Assembly (NCBI RefSeq): GCF_001013475.1
Contig: NZ_JZEF01000006.1
Coordinates: 1-64,000 of the forward strand
Length of the DNA: 64,000 nucleotides
Source of the DNA: Xanthomonas arboricola pv. juglandis
GTDB taxonomy: Bacteria; Pseudomonadota; Gammaproteobacteria; Xanthomonadales; Xanthomonadaceae
Reading direction: 5' to 3'
The position numbers and the translations under genes are program-made. The notes beneath the pieces were generated by a model. It saw only the letters and a program-made list of their open reading frames with translations. It ran no database searches and was not told the origin of the DNA. Positions 8,454 to 15,841 of this stretch are shown here, piece by piece. How positions within the stretch are numbered: position 1 is the first letter of the stretch; every line of letters starts with the position of its first letter.

Positions 8454-9215
8454 TCAGGTTTTGGCCGGAGCCGGGCTGACGTATTTCTCGCGGCGGATCT
8501 GCGCGTTCGGCAGGCCGGCTGCCTTCAACGCCTCGATGCAGCTGTCCACCATGTCCGGGTTGCCGCACAGGTAGGCAATATCGCCATGCGCATCGGGCGC
8601 GCATTCGGCCAGCTGCTGCTGCACGTAACCCTGGCGTACATCGGCATGCGGCTGCTCGGGCAGTGCGCGCGAAAAACACGGCACATAGCGGAACTGCGGG
8701 TGCGCATCGGCAAACGCGCGGAAGTCGTCGCCGTACAACAGCTCGGCCGGCGTGCGTGCACCCTGCAGCAGCAGCACCTGCACGCCGCGGGTGGCGATCG
8801 CCTCGGCCAGCAGCGGCAGCATCGACCGGTACGGGGTGACGCCGGTACCGGTGGCGATCAGCACATAGCGCCGGTTGTGGTCGCCCGGCGGCAGGCAGAA
8901 GCGCCCGTAGGGCCCGCTGGCCTGCAACTGGTCGCCGATCTGCAGACCTTCGAACAGCGCGGTGGCCGAGCCGCCGGGCACGAAGCTCACCGCGATATCC
9001 ACCGCCTCGCCCGGTCCGAGCGCATGGTCGTGAATGGTCGCCAGCGAATAGCTGCGCTTGGTCGGCGTACCGTCGGCGGCATCGAAATGGATCTGGATGA
9101 ACTGCCCGGGCTGGAAATCCAGCGGCTGCCCGTCGTCACGCAGGAACTGGCAGTGGGCCACGGTGGGCGCAATCATGCGCCGGTCGACAAGCTTGAGGGG
9201 GAATTGAACGGGCAC
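8454..9215 (-). CDS. ferredoxin--NADP(+) reductase
   Basis: FAD-dependent reductase of about 253 residues that shuttles electrons between NADPH and ferredoxin or flavodoxin. The FAD-binding motif is in TKRSYSLATIH, the phosphate loop follows in VPGGSAT, the NADP-binding motif is IATGTGVTPYRSMLP, and the C-terminal part contains YLCGNPDMVDSC and ends near REKYVSP. The order fits the Fpr family. The start is uncertain: GTG at 9215 keeps the first beta strand (FPLKLVDRRMIAPT). A TTG at 9281 would extend the frame across the promoter-like TATAAT of the divergent ABC gene and is less likely. Confidence 0.8.
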   Translation of the reverse strand: MPVQFPLKLVDRRMIAPTVAHCQFLRDDGQPLDFQPGQFIQIHFDAADGTPTKRSYSLATIHDHALGPGEAVDIAVSFVPGGSATALFEGLQIGDQLQASGPYGRFCLPPGDHNRRYVLIATGTGVTPYRSMLPLLAEAIATRGVQVLLLQGARTPAELLYGDDFRAFADAHPQFRYVPCFSRALPEQPHADVRQGYVQQQLAECAPDAHGDIAYLCGNPDMVDSCIEALKAAGLPNAQIRREKYVSPAPAKT

Positions 9216-9263
9216 GAACGTATTTGGGACAGTCTGTGATCGGGGCTTGCCCCCGCGGGCTTC

Positions 9264-9269
9264 TATAAT
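9264..9269 (+). promoter_or_regulatory. consensus -10-like TATAAT upstream of ABC transporter operon
   Basis: An exact TATAAT, rare in this GC-rich DNA, lies 47 bp before the TTG start of the ABC ATPase gene. No matching -35 hexamer at 16-18 bp was found, so this is a tentative promoter element. Confidence 0.4.
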
Positions 9270-9316
9270 AACGGCCTGCAACTCGCTGCGCCGTCACGCT
9301 GACGCGAAGGAACATC

Positions 9317-10333
9317 TTGAATTCTCCATCTCCGATCACCGCACCCGCGCTGCGTGTGTGCGATCTGCGCAAGACCTACGACAACGGCACCCAGGCGCTC
9401 AAGGGCGTCTCGCTGGACGTGGCGCCTGGCGATTTCTTCGCCCTGCTCGGCCCCAATGGCGCCGGCAAATCCACCCTGATCGGCATCATCAGCTCGCTGG
9501 TGAACCTGTCCGCCGGCCAGGTGGAAGTGTTCGGCACCGACCTGGTCGGCCAACGCAGCGATGCGATGCGCCTGATCGGGCTGGTCCCGCAGGAGGTCAA
9601 CTTCAACCTGTTCGAAAAACCCTTCGACATCCTGGTCAACTACGCCGGCTTCTACGGCATGCCGCGCGAGCAGGCCGCCGCGCTGGCCGAAGCCGAGCTG
9701 CGCCGCTCGCACTTGTGGGAAAAGGCCCAGGTGATGAGCCGCACGCTGTCCGGCGGCATGAAGCGCCGGCTGATGATCGCCCGCGCCATGATGACCCAGC
9801 CGCGGTTGCTGATCCTGGACGAGCCCACCGCCGGCGTGGACATCGAGATCCGCCGCGACATGTGGCGCGTGCTCAAGGAGATCAACGCCGCCGGCACCAC
9901 CATCATCCTGACCACGCATTACCTGGAAGAAGCCGAGCACCTGTGCCGCAACCTGGCCATCATCAACCACGGCCAGATCGTCACCCAGGGGCCGATGCGC
10001 GAACTGCTGGCCAAGCTCGACGTGGAAGGCTTCCTGTTCGATATCGACGGTGTCCTGCCGGCCGAACTGCCGGTGATCGAAGGCACCACGCTCACCGCCA
10101 TCGATGGCCACACGCTGGACCTGGACATGCCGCGCGCGATGGACCTCAACCGCGTGTTCGCCACGCTCGGCAGCGCCGGCATCCGGGTGCGCTCGATGCG
10201 CACCAAGAGCAACCGGCTGGAAGAGCTGTTCGTGCGCCTGACTGGTGACGCCCCGGTACCGGCCACCGCCCCCACGCCCGTCGCCCCCAACGGCACACCG
10301 CCCGCGCAGCCGCGCAGCGGAGGCCAGCCATGA
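9317..10333 (+). CDS. ABC transporter ATP-binding protein (YadG-like)
   Basis: ATPase of 338 residues. Walker A GPNGAGKST is near residue 50, the signature LSGGMKRR near 150, and Walker B LLILDEPTAGVD near 170. A C-terminal extension of about 100 residues ends Pro-rich. Together with the next gene it matches the YadGH pair, an ABC-2 exporter whose substrate is not established. The start is TTG, 5 nt after AAGGA. The stop overlaps the permease start by 4 nt. Confidence 0.9.
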   Translation: MNSPSPITAPALRVCDLRKTYDNGTQALKGVSLDVAPGDFFALLGPNGAGKSTLIGIISSLVNLSAGQVEVFGTDLVGQRSDAMRLIGLVPQEVNFNLFEKPFDILVNYAGFYGMPREQAAALAEAELRRSHLWEKAQVMSRTLSGGMKRRLMIARAMMTQPRLLILDEPTAGVDIEIRRDMWRVLKEINAAGTTIILTTHYLEEAEHLCRNLAIINHGQIVTQGPMRELLAKLDVEGFLFDIDGVLPAELPVIEGTTLTAIDGHTLDLDMPRAMDLNRVFATLGSAGIRVRSMRTKSNRLEELFVRLTGDAPVPATAPTPVAPNGTPPAQPRSGGQP

Positions 10334-11133
10334 ACGAGATCCGCACCGTGACCGAACCCACCAACGCGCGCCGCAACTGGATTGCGCTGGGCACCATCGT
10401 GCGCCGCGAAGTGCAGCGCATCCTGCGCATCTGGGGCCAGACCCTGGTGCCGCCGGCCATCACCATGACGCTGTACTTCTTGATCTTCGGCGGGCTGATC
10501 GGCTCGCGCGTGGGCGACATGGGCGGCTACTCGTACATGCAGTTCATCGTGCCCGGCCTGGTGATGATGAGCGTGATCCAGAACAGCTACGGCAACATCT
10601 CCTCCAGCTTCTTCGGCGCCAAGTTCGGCCGGCATGTGGAAGAGCTGCTGGTCAGCCCGATGCCCAATTGGGTGATCCTGTGGGGCTACGTTTCCGGCGC
10701 GGTGCTGCGCGGGGTGATGGTCGGCGCGTTGGTGCTGATCATCGCGATGTTCTTCACCCCGGTGCGCATCCCGCATCCGCTGGTCACGCTGACCACGGTG
10801 CTGCTGGGCGCGACCATCTTCTCGCTAGCCGGCTTCGTCAACGCGGTGTACGCCAAGAAGTTCGACGACGTGGCGATCGTGCCGACCTTCATCCTGACCC
10901 CGCTGACCTATCTGGGCGGCGTGTTCTATTCGGTGAAGCTGCTGCCGCCGTGGGCCGAAGCGGCCACCCACGCCAACCCGATCTTCTACATGGTCAACGC
11001 GTTCCGCTACGGCCTGCTCGGCAGCTCGGACGTGCCGATCTGGGTCGCCTACGCGCTGATGCTGGGCTTTGTCGCGGTGCTCAGCGCGCTGGCGCTGTGG
11101 CTGCTGCGCCGTGGCGTGGGTTTGCGGAGCTGA
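10330..11133 (+). CDS. ABC-2 type permease (YadH-like)
   Basis: Inner-membrane permease of 267 residues with six hydrophobic segments. The ABC-2 signature region is around YLGGVFYSVKLLPPWA and NPIFYMVNAFRYGLLG. It is translationally coupled to the ATPase through an ATGA overlap. It is followed without a gap by the ketopantoate reductase gene, so the three may share a transcript, although the enzyme has no evident link to transport. Confidence 0.92.
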   Translation: MNEIRTVTEPTNARRNWIALGTIVRREVQRILRIWGQTLVPPAITMTLYFLIFGGLIGSRVGDMGGYSYMQFIVPGLVMMSVIQNSYGNISSSFFGAKFGRHVEELLVSPMPNWVILWGYVSGAVLRGVMVGALVLIIAMFFTPVRIPHPLVTLTTVLLGATIFSLAGFVNAVYAKKFDDVAIVPTFILTPLTYLGGVFYSVKLLPPWAEAATHANPIFYMVNAFRYGLLGSSDVPIWVAYALMLGFVAVLSALALWLLRRGVGLRS

Positions 11134-11138
11134 TGACG

Positions 11139-12083
11139 ATGGCGATGCGTATCCTCATCCTCGGTGCCGGCGGCACCGGCGGTTATTTCGGCGGACGCCT
11201 GGCGCAGGCCGGTGTCGATGTGACCTTTCTGGTGCGCGATGCACGCGCGGCGCAGCTGCAGGCCGATGGCTTGCGTATCCGCAGTCCGTTGGGCGATGCG
11301 GATCTGCCGGTGGCGCATGTCACCGCGCAGGACTTGCCGGCCCTGGTGGCGCAGCGGCCGTTCGATCTGGTGATCCTCAGCTGCAAGGCCTACGACCTGG
11401 ATAGCGCGATCGAGGCGATTGCGCCGGCGGTGGGCGAGCACACGACGGTGCTGCCGATCCTCAACGGCCTGCGCCATTACGCGGCGCTGGACGAGCGTTT
11501 CGGTGCCGCACGCGTGCTGGGTGGGCTGTGCTTCATCAGCGCGACCAAGGGCGAGCACGGCGAAATCCTGCACCTGGGCAAGCCGGCAGCGATGACCTTC
11601 GGCGAGCGCGATGGCAGCGCCGCATCGGCACGGGTGCAGGCGTTTGCGGCGGCCTGCGCGCAGGCCGGCATCGATCATGTGGCCAGCGAGCAGATCGCGC
11701 AGGAGCAGTGGATCAAATACAGCTTCCTCACCGCGCTGGCCGCGGCCACCTGCCTGATGCGTGCGCCGGTCGGGGCGATCGTTGCCACCGACGACGGCCG
11801 CGCGTTGATCAACGGCTTGTACAACGAATGCCTGTGGGCCGCCGATGCGGCCGGGCAGCCGATCCCGGAAGCTGCGCGCGCCAAGGCGCTGCAGACCTTG
11901 TTGCAGGTGGATTCGCCGCTGAAGGCCTCGATGCTGCGCGATCTGGAAGCCGGCCAGGACGTGGAAGCGGCGCAGATCGTCGGCGACATGCTCAGGCGCG
12001 TGCGCGAGACAGGGCGCAACGCGCCGCTGCTGATGGCGGCGAACGTGCATCTGCAGGCGTATCAGGTGTTGCGGCATAGCTGA
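11139..12083 (+). CDS. panE: 2-dehydropantoate 2-reductase
   Basis: NADPH-dependent ketopantoate reductase of 314 residues (pantothenate and CoA synthesis). The N-terminal Rossmann motif is LILGAGGTGGYFGGRLA. The catalytic Lys is in the EQWIKYSFLTALAAATCL segment, and DSPLKASMLRDLEAGQ matches the family's conserved C-terminal helix. ATG 11139 has GGAG nine bases upstream. ATG 11133 overlaps the permease stop (TGATG) and is an alternative adding two residues. Pathway genes panBCD are not in the window, so an allied ketoacid reductase role is possible. Confidence 0.85.
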   Translation: MAMRILILGAGGTGGYFGGRLAQAGVDVTFLVRDARAAQLQADGLRIRSPLGDADLPVAHVTAQDLPALVAQRPFDLVILSCKAYDLDSAIEAIAPAVGEHTTVLPILNGLRHYAALDERFGAARVLGGLCFISATKGEHGEILHLGKPAAMTFGERDGSAASARVQAFAAACAQAGIDHVASEQIAQEQWIKYSFLTALAAATCLMRAPVGAIVATDDGRALINGLYNECLWAADAAGQPIPEAARAKALQTLLQVDSPLKASMLRDLEAGQDVEAAQIVGDMLRRVRETGRNAPLLMAANVHLQAYQVLRHS

Positions 12084-12126
12084 GGGTGTTGGGGTGTGCG
12101 GGCGGTTGTTGGGCTGCGGGTGCACC

Positions 12127-12172
12127 GTCCCCCCATCCGCCCTGCGGGCACCTTCCCCCGGTGGGGGAAGGG
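12127..12172. repeat. Xanthomonas intergenic palindromic repeat, copy 2
   Basis: A near copy of the element at 77-119: the same CCGCCCTGCGGGCACCTTC core, then CCTTCCCCC-ggt-GGGGGAAGG, here a 9-bp stem. It lies 43 bp after the panE stop. The rest of the 383-bp gap 12084-12466 shows no convincing gene. Confidence 0.65.
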
Positions 12173-12466
12173 CTGCGACCTGGAGCGGACGGCTTTTCGT
12201 GTAGCGCCGTCCGCCTCTCTGGCACCTCCACCCGTGTCGCGGCTGATTGGCGCCCTTTCGGCGCTGATCGTTGAAGCGGTCTTCGGAAAGAAGCTGCTCC
12301 TGATGTCTGCTTCGATCAGACGCATGCGTCGCAGTGCCAACGCATGACCACTGCAAGGCGACATCGCCGCAACGCGCCACCGCCGACATGGGCATTGCCA
12401 TTGCCTTCGCGCAATCACGACGCGGTGCGCACGATGCTCTGCATCCCCTCGCCCGTGTCGCCGCCG

Positions 12467-12982
12467 ATGAAACTGCTCAGCCACCTGTTCCGTGCCGGTC
12501 ACTTCGTGATCCTGGCATTTTTTGTGCTGTGCGCGGCGGGTCTGGTGGCGATGGCCGGGCTGGAGCTGTGGCATGGCTTTACCCCGGGCGGCGACATGGT
12601 GGTACGCGACCGCTTCAACGTGGTGCTGGAGGCGATCGGCCTGCTCACCGTGGCGCTGGTGACGCTGGAGCTGGGCCAGACCATCTTTGAGGAAGAGATC
12701 CTGCGCGACGTCAAGGTCAGCGGCCCTACACGCGTGCGCCGCTATCTGTCGCGGTTCTTCGTGGTGATCGTGATTGCGCTGGCGATCGAGACGCTCGTGT
12801 CGATCTTCGAGCTGATGCACGACGACCCGGCCAAGCTGCCGTATGCGGCGGCGGTGGGCCTGTGCGCGGCGCTGTTGCTGATCGCCTGGGGCGTATTCGT
12901 CAAACTCAATCGCAGCGCCGAAGAGCTGGAGCCCGAGGCGATGGCGGAAACCAAACGCGAGGACCGCGAGGTCGAGGAATAA
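12467..12982 (+). CDS. integral membrane protein of unknown function
   Basis: 171 residues with four hydrophobic segments (about 8-32, 55-75, 95-115, 127-146) and an acidic, charged C-terminus (EELEPEAMAETKREDREVEE). The second segment contains LLTVALVTLELGQTIFEEE, vaguely like PsiE-type membrane proteins, but too weak for a name. ATG 12467 begins directly before a membrane-protein-like sequence; an ATG at 12434 would add 11 residues. It ends 6 bp before the convergent thioesterase gene. Confidence 0.75.
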   Translation: MKLLSHLFRAGHFVILAFFVLCAAGLVAMAGLELWHGFTPGGDMVVRDRFNVVLEAIGLLTVALVTLELGQTIFEEEILRDVKVSGPTRVRRYLSRFFVVIVIALAIETLVSIFELMHDDPAKLPYAAAVGLCAALLLIAWGVFVKLNRSAEELEPEAMAETKREDREVEE

Positions 12983-12988
12983 GCGCCG

Positions 12989-13396
12989 TCAGCTACTGAC
13001 CGCTGGCAGCGGCGGCACCGTGGTCGGCTTGCCGTTGTCGCCGAGCGCGATCATCACGAAGTGGCCGCGGGTGCACAGCTCGCGTGCGCCGCTGAGCAGG
13101 TCTTCGGCGATCAGTTCCACTTCCACCTTGATCGAACTGCGTCCCACCGACACCACCCGCGCGATGGTTTCCACCATCTGGCCCTGGCGGATCGGCAGCT
13201 TGAAATCCACCTGGTCCGAGCGCGCGGTCACCACCGCACGGCGTGCATAGCGCGAGGCGGCCAGGAAGGCGGCCTTGTCCATCCATGCCAGCGCCTGCCC
13301 ACCGAACAGCGTACCCATGTGGTTGGTGTGGTTCGGGAACACGATCTCGGCCATGCGGACTTCGATCGGTGGCCGGGTCTGCAGGCTGTCTGACAT
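12989..13396 (-). CDS. acyl-CoA thioesterase (YciA-type hotdog)
   Basis: 135-residue hotdog-fold protein. The segment FPNHTNHMGTLFGGQALAWMDKAAFLAA carries the conserved N-x-x-G-T-x-F-G-G pattern and the acidic residue on the central helix that define the YciA/BFIT acyl-CoA thioesterases. It should hydrolyse acyl-CoA to free acid and CoA in the cytoplasm. It lies downstream of the nrd operon on the same strand but more than 350 bp away, so a separate promoter is likely. Confidence 0.9.
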   Translation of the reverse strand: MSDSLQTRPPIEVRMAEIVFPNHTNHMGTLFGGQALAWMDKAAFLAASRYARRAVVTARSDQVDFKLPIRQGQMVETIARVVSVGRSSIKVEVELIAEDLLSGARELCTRGHFVMIALGDNGKPTTVPPLPAVSS

Positions 13397-13616
13397 GGGG
13401 ATTTCCAGGGAAGGGGGCGCTGCGCGCCAGGGCGATTGCAGCAGCCTGGCACCGACAGGATAGGCGGTCAGCCGCAGTGGTGATTGGCGGCCATCTTGCC
13501 GACGCAGGCGCTACGTTGCGCTTGCGCGCGGCTGCCGTTGGCGTGTTGGCCGGCGGCCGGCATTCGGCGTGGCTGTCGTGTACCGCCGCGCGCACGATGG
13601 GGTTTGTCGGGACGGC

Positions 13617-13641
13617 GGTCGCGGCCGGGGCCGCTCCTACG
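13617..13641. repeat. single REP-like half element
   Basis: GGTCGCGGCCGGGGCCGCTCCTACG resembles one arm of the GTAGGAGCG... palindromes at 32019, 32231 and 45924, but with a different stem and no facing arm. It lies in the 355-bp gap between the thioesterase and thioredoxin genes, where no gene was recognised. Confidence 0.55.
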
Positions 13642-13751
13642 TGAGCATCAGATTGCGTCGCGCTCGCTCGCTTAGGCGGCGGCATGCAGCCACCTTTCCG
13701 ATGCAATGGCGTGCAACCGCAAGCGCGCAGGCGGCTGCGCGCCACGGTGGC

Positions 13752-14081
13752 TCAGAGGCTGGTCTTGACCGCAGTTTCCACCTGCGCCGGCGACTGGAAG
13801 CCGGGCAGGCGTGCCACCTCGCTGCCATCGCGGTACAGCGCCAGGGTCGGGGTCTGGCGCAGGCCCAGGTCGCGGAAGAACTCCTCGCCGACCACTTCCA
13901 GCTTGACCTTCAACAAGGCCACACCTTCGGCGGCATCGCTGTTGGCGAACTTGTCCAGCGACATGCCGAGCATGCGGCAGCCGGGGCAGTTGTCCTTGTA
14001 GAAATCCACCAGCGCGCGCGGATGCGCGGCCAGGGTGGCGGTGTAGTGCTCAGGCGACGTGACGGTAATGGTCTGCATCAT
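13752..14081 (-). CDS. thioredoxin-family protein (CPGC active site)
   Basis: 109 residues with one thioredoxin fold. The active site CPGC follows LVDFYKDN, and the cis-Pro is in LRQTPTLALYRDG. The CPGC dipeptide differs from the CGPC of thioredoxin 1. As last gene of the nrdA-nrdB-flavodoxin-thioredoxin run, with its start 32 nt inside the flavodoxin gene, it is a good candidate for a dedicated reductant of ribonucleotide reductase. That role is inferred from context. Confidence 0.88.
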   Translation of the reverse strand: MMQTITVTSPEHYTATLAAHPRALVDFYKDNCPGCRMLGMSLDKFANSDAAEGVALLKVKLEVVGEEFFRDLGLRQTPTLALYRDGSEVARLPGFQSPAQVETAVKTSL

Positions 14082-14535
14082 GGGGATCGTTCTTGCATTG
14101 GGCCAGGACCTCGTCGGTCCAGGCGGCGATGGCCTGCGCGTCGCGCTGGCCGTGGGGCATCTGTTCGATGGTCAAACGCGGAAACGGGCTGGCGAAGAAC
14201 TGGGCGATGCGATGCACCGCGCCGCAAAAATAGTCCTCGCCCCACTGCGTTTCGCCGGTGCCGAACACCGCCACCCGCGGCGGCTTGCCCAGCGTTTCGA
14301 CCAATTCGACGATGAAGCGTTTCATCTCTGCCGGCGTACGGCCGCCGTTGTCGGTCCAGCTACCGAGCAGAAACAGCTCGTACTGCCCCGGCGCATGCGG
14401 CACCTGCGCCAGCGTCTGCACATCGGTTTCCACCCAGGTCACCGCATGCCCGGCCGCTTCGCAGCGCAGCGCAACACTACGCGCAAGATCGCGCGTGTTG
14501 CCGCTCAACGAGGCCAGTGCGAGCAGGATGTTCAT
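14050..14535 (-). CDS. flavodoxin-domain protein of the nrd operon
   Basis: 161 residues. The N-terminal phosphate-binding loop LASLSGNTRDLA is the FMN site of flavodoxins; the aromatic-lined loops fall in LLGSWTDNGGRTP and FGTGETQWGEDYFCGA. Its position directly after nrdB resembles that of NrdI, the flavodoxin that activates the Mn cofactor of class Ib reductases, but it is longer than typical NrdI and I cannot assign it to that family. Electron donation to the NrdB cofactor is the likely job. Confidence 0.8.
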   Translation of the reverse strand: MNILLALASLSGNTRDLARSVALRCEAAGHAVTWVETDVQTLAQVPHAPGQYELFLLGSWTDNGGRTPAEMKRFIVELVETLGKPPRVAVFGTGETQWGEDYFCGAVHRIAQFFASPFPRLTIEQMPHGQRDAQAIAAWTDEVLAQCKNDPHDADHYRHVA

Positions 14536-14540
14536 GAGGC

Positions 14541-14622
14541 GGGGAATTGGGAGTGGAGAATGGGGAATCGGAAGAGCGCGGCGTTGTCTGCTTTTGCCAT
14601 TCCCGATTCCCTATTCCCGATG
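14541..14622. repeat. GGGAATTGGGA/ATTCCCGATTCCC inverted repeat
   Basis: The 89-bp nrdB-flavodoxin gap is filled by purine-rich GGGAATTGGGAGTGGAGAAT on one side and the roughly complementary ATTCCCGATTCCCTATTCCC on the other. They can fold into an imperfect hairpin. It looks like a member of a dispersed intergenic repeat that has entered the operon. Confidence 0.55.
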
Positions 14623-14624
14623 AC

Positions 14625-15668
14625 TCACAGATCGTCGAAGCCGTTATCCGAATTGGTCTTCTTGTACGAGGCATTGCGCATTTCGAAGAAGTCGGTCTTG
14701 GTTTCGGTGAAGTTGTCGGCGTAGGCCTTGATCCACGGCATCACGTTGTCGTTGGCGCCTTCGTACAGCTTCTCGATGCCGAGCATGCCGGCCATCTTGT
14801 TGGCGCGGTACTTCACGTAGCGGATCATCTCGTCGACGTCGATGCCGTCGATGCCGTCCAGCACTTCGGCCGTCCACACCGTTTCCAGGTCGATCGCGTG
14901 CTCGAAGGCCTTGTGCACGTAATCGGTGAGCTGGTCGCCCTGCAGTGCCTGGTTCTCGCCGATGATGGCGCGAATCAGCTCGCTGATGAACTTGGAATGG
15001 GCCAGCTCGTCGCGGTTGATGAAGCTGATGATCTTGCCGGTGCCGGTCATGCGGTTCTGGCGGACCAGATTGTAGAAATACGCAAAGCCGGAATAGAAAT
15101 TGATGCCTTCCAGGATCGAGGACTGGATCAGCGCGCGGATCAGCGTTTCGGCCGTCTTGTCGCGCATGAAGTCTTCGTAGGCGCCCATGATCGGCGCATT
15201 GCGCTTGATGATGGTCGGATGCGTGCGCGCGATCTCGAACACGCGGTTCTGATCGGCCAGGCCGGTGATCGAGGCCAGCACGTAGCTGTAGCTCTCGTTA
15301 TGGATCACTTCCTGCTGGCCGATGATCGCGGCATTGGCATGCGCGGCCGGGTCGGTGATGTATTCGGCGACGTTGTAGATGAAGCGCGTCTGCGGCGAAT
15401 CCAGCGTGGCCAGCAGGCCGATGATCGAGTCGTAGGCGTTCTTTTCGCGCGCCGACAGCTCGTTGTACTGGCGTGCGTCGCCCTTCATGTCCACTTCGTC
15501 GGGGATCCAGAAGTTGGTCGACAGCTCCTTGTAGGCCCGATAGAAGGACGGGTACGGGATATCGTTCCAGTTGAGGATGCCGGACGTCTGGCCATTGATG
15601 ATGGCGGTGGAGCGGTTCGGGTGACGCGGCTCCAGGATCTTGATGCGCTCAAGCGGTGTTGCGGACAT
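14625..15668 (-). CDS. nrdB: ribonucleoside-diphosphate reductase, beta subunit
   Basis: Small subunit of class I ribonucleotide reductase, 347 residues, holding the radical cofactor. All metal ligands are visible: Asp90 (ATLDSPQ), Glu120 and His123 (QQEVIH), Glu187 (SSILEG), Glu221 and His224 (RDELAHS). Tyr127 (NESYSY) is at the radical position. Ligand spacing resembles the Chlamydia-type R2, but with Tyr instead of Phe, so a tyrosyl radical is expected. It follows nrdA by 173 bp containing strong hairpins. Confidence 0.95.
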   Translation of the reverse strand: MSATPLERIKILEPRHPNRSTAIINGQTSGILNWNDIPYPSFYRAYKELSTNFWIPDEVDMKGDARQYNELSAREKNAYDSIIGLLATLDSPQTRFIYNVAEYITDPAAHANAAIIGQQEVIHNESYSYVLASITGLADQNRVFEIARTHPTIIKRNAPIMGAYEDFMRDKTAETLIRALIQSSILEGINFYSGFAYFYNLVRQNRMTGTGKIISFINRDELAHSKFISELIRAIIGENQALQGDQLTDYVHKAFEHAIDLETVWTAEVLDGIDGIDVDEMIRYVKYRANKMAGMLGIEKLYEGANDNVMPWIKAYADNFTETKTDFFEMRNASYKKTNSDNGFDDL

Positions 15669-15738
15669 GGGTCTCTACTCGTGTTTCAGGCGCTCGCGCG
15701 TGCAGCGGGGACGGCGGCAGCAATTGTTCTGGAGGAAA

Positions 15739-15823
15739 GCCCCCTGAGTCAGGGGGCGCGCCGAAGGCGCGGGGTGTGGGAGCTGGTGAAGCAGGGTCCA
15801 CGGTTCGCAACGCGAACCGTGGA
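15739..15823 (-). promoter_or_regulatory. two strong hairpins in the nrdA-nrdB spacer
   Basis: GCCCCCTGAGTCAGGGGGC (15739-15757) folds as a GC stem with a small loop. TCCACGGTTCGC-aac-GCGAACCGTGGA (15797-15823) is a perfect 12-bp stem with a 3-nt loop. No T-run follows either on the minus strand, so they are not classical terminators. They may stabilise or process the nrdA message and set the nrdA:nrdB ratio. Confidence 0.6.
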
Positions 15824-15841
15824 AGCGAAGCGCGAATGCGC

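Noticed and set aside
13617..13641. Complete REPIN
   Set aside because: Only one arm is present; no facing copy within 100 bp.
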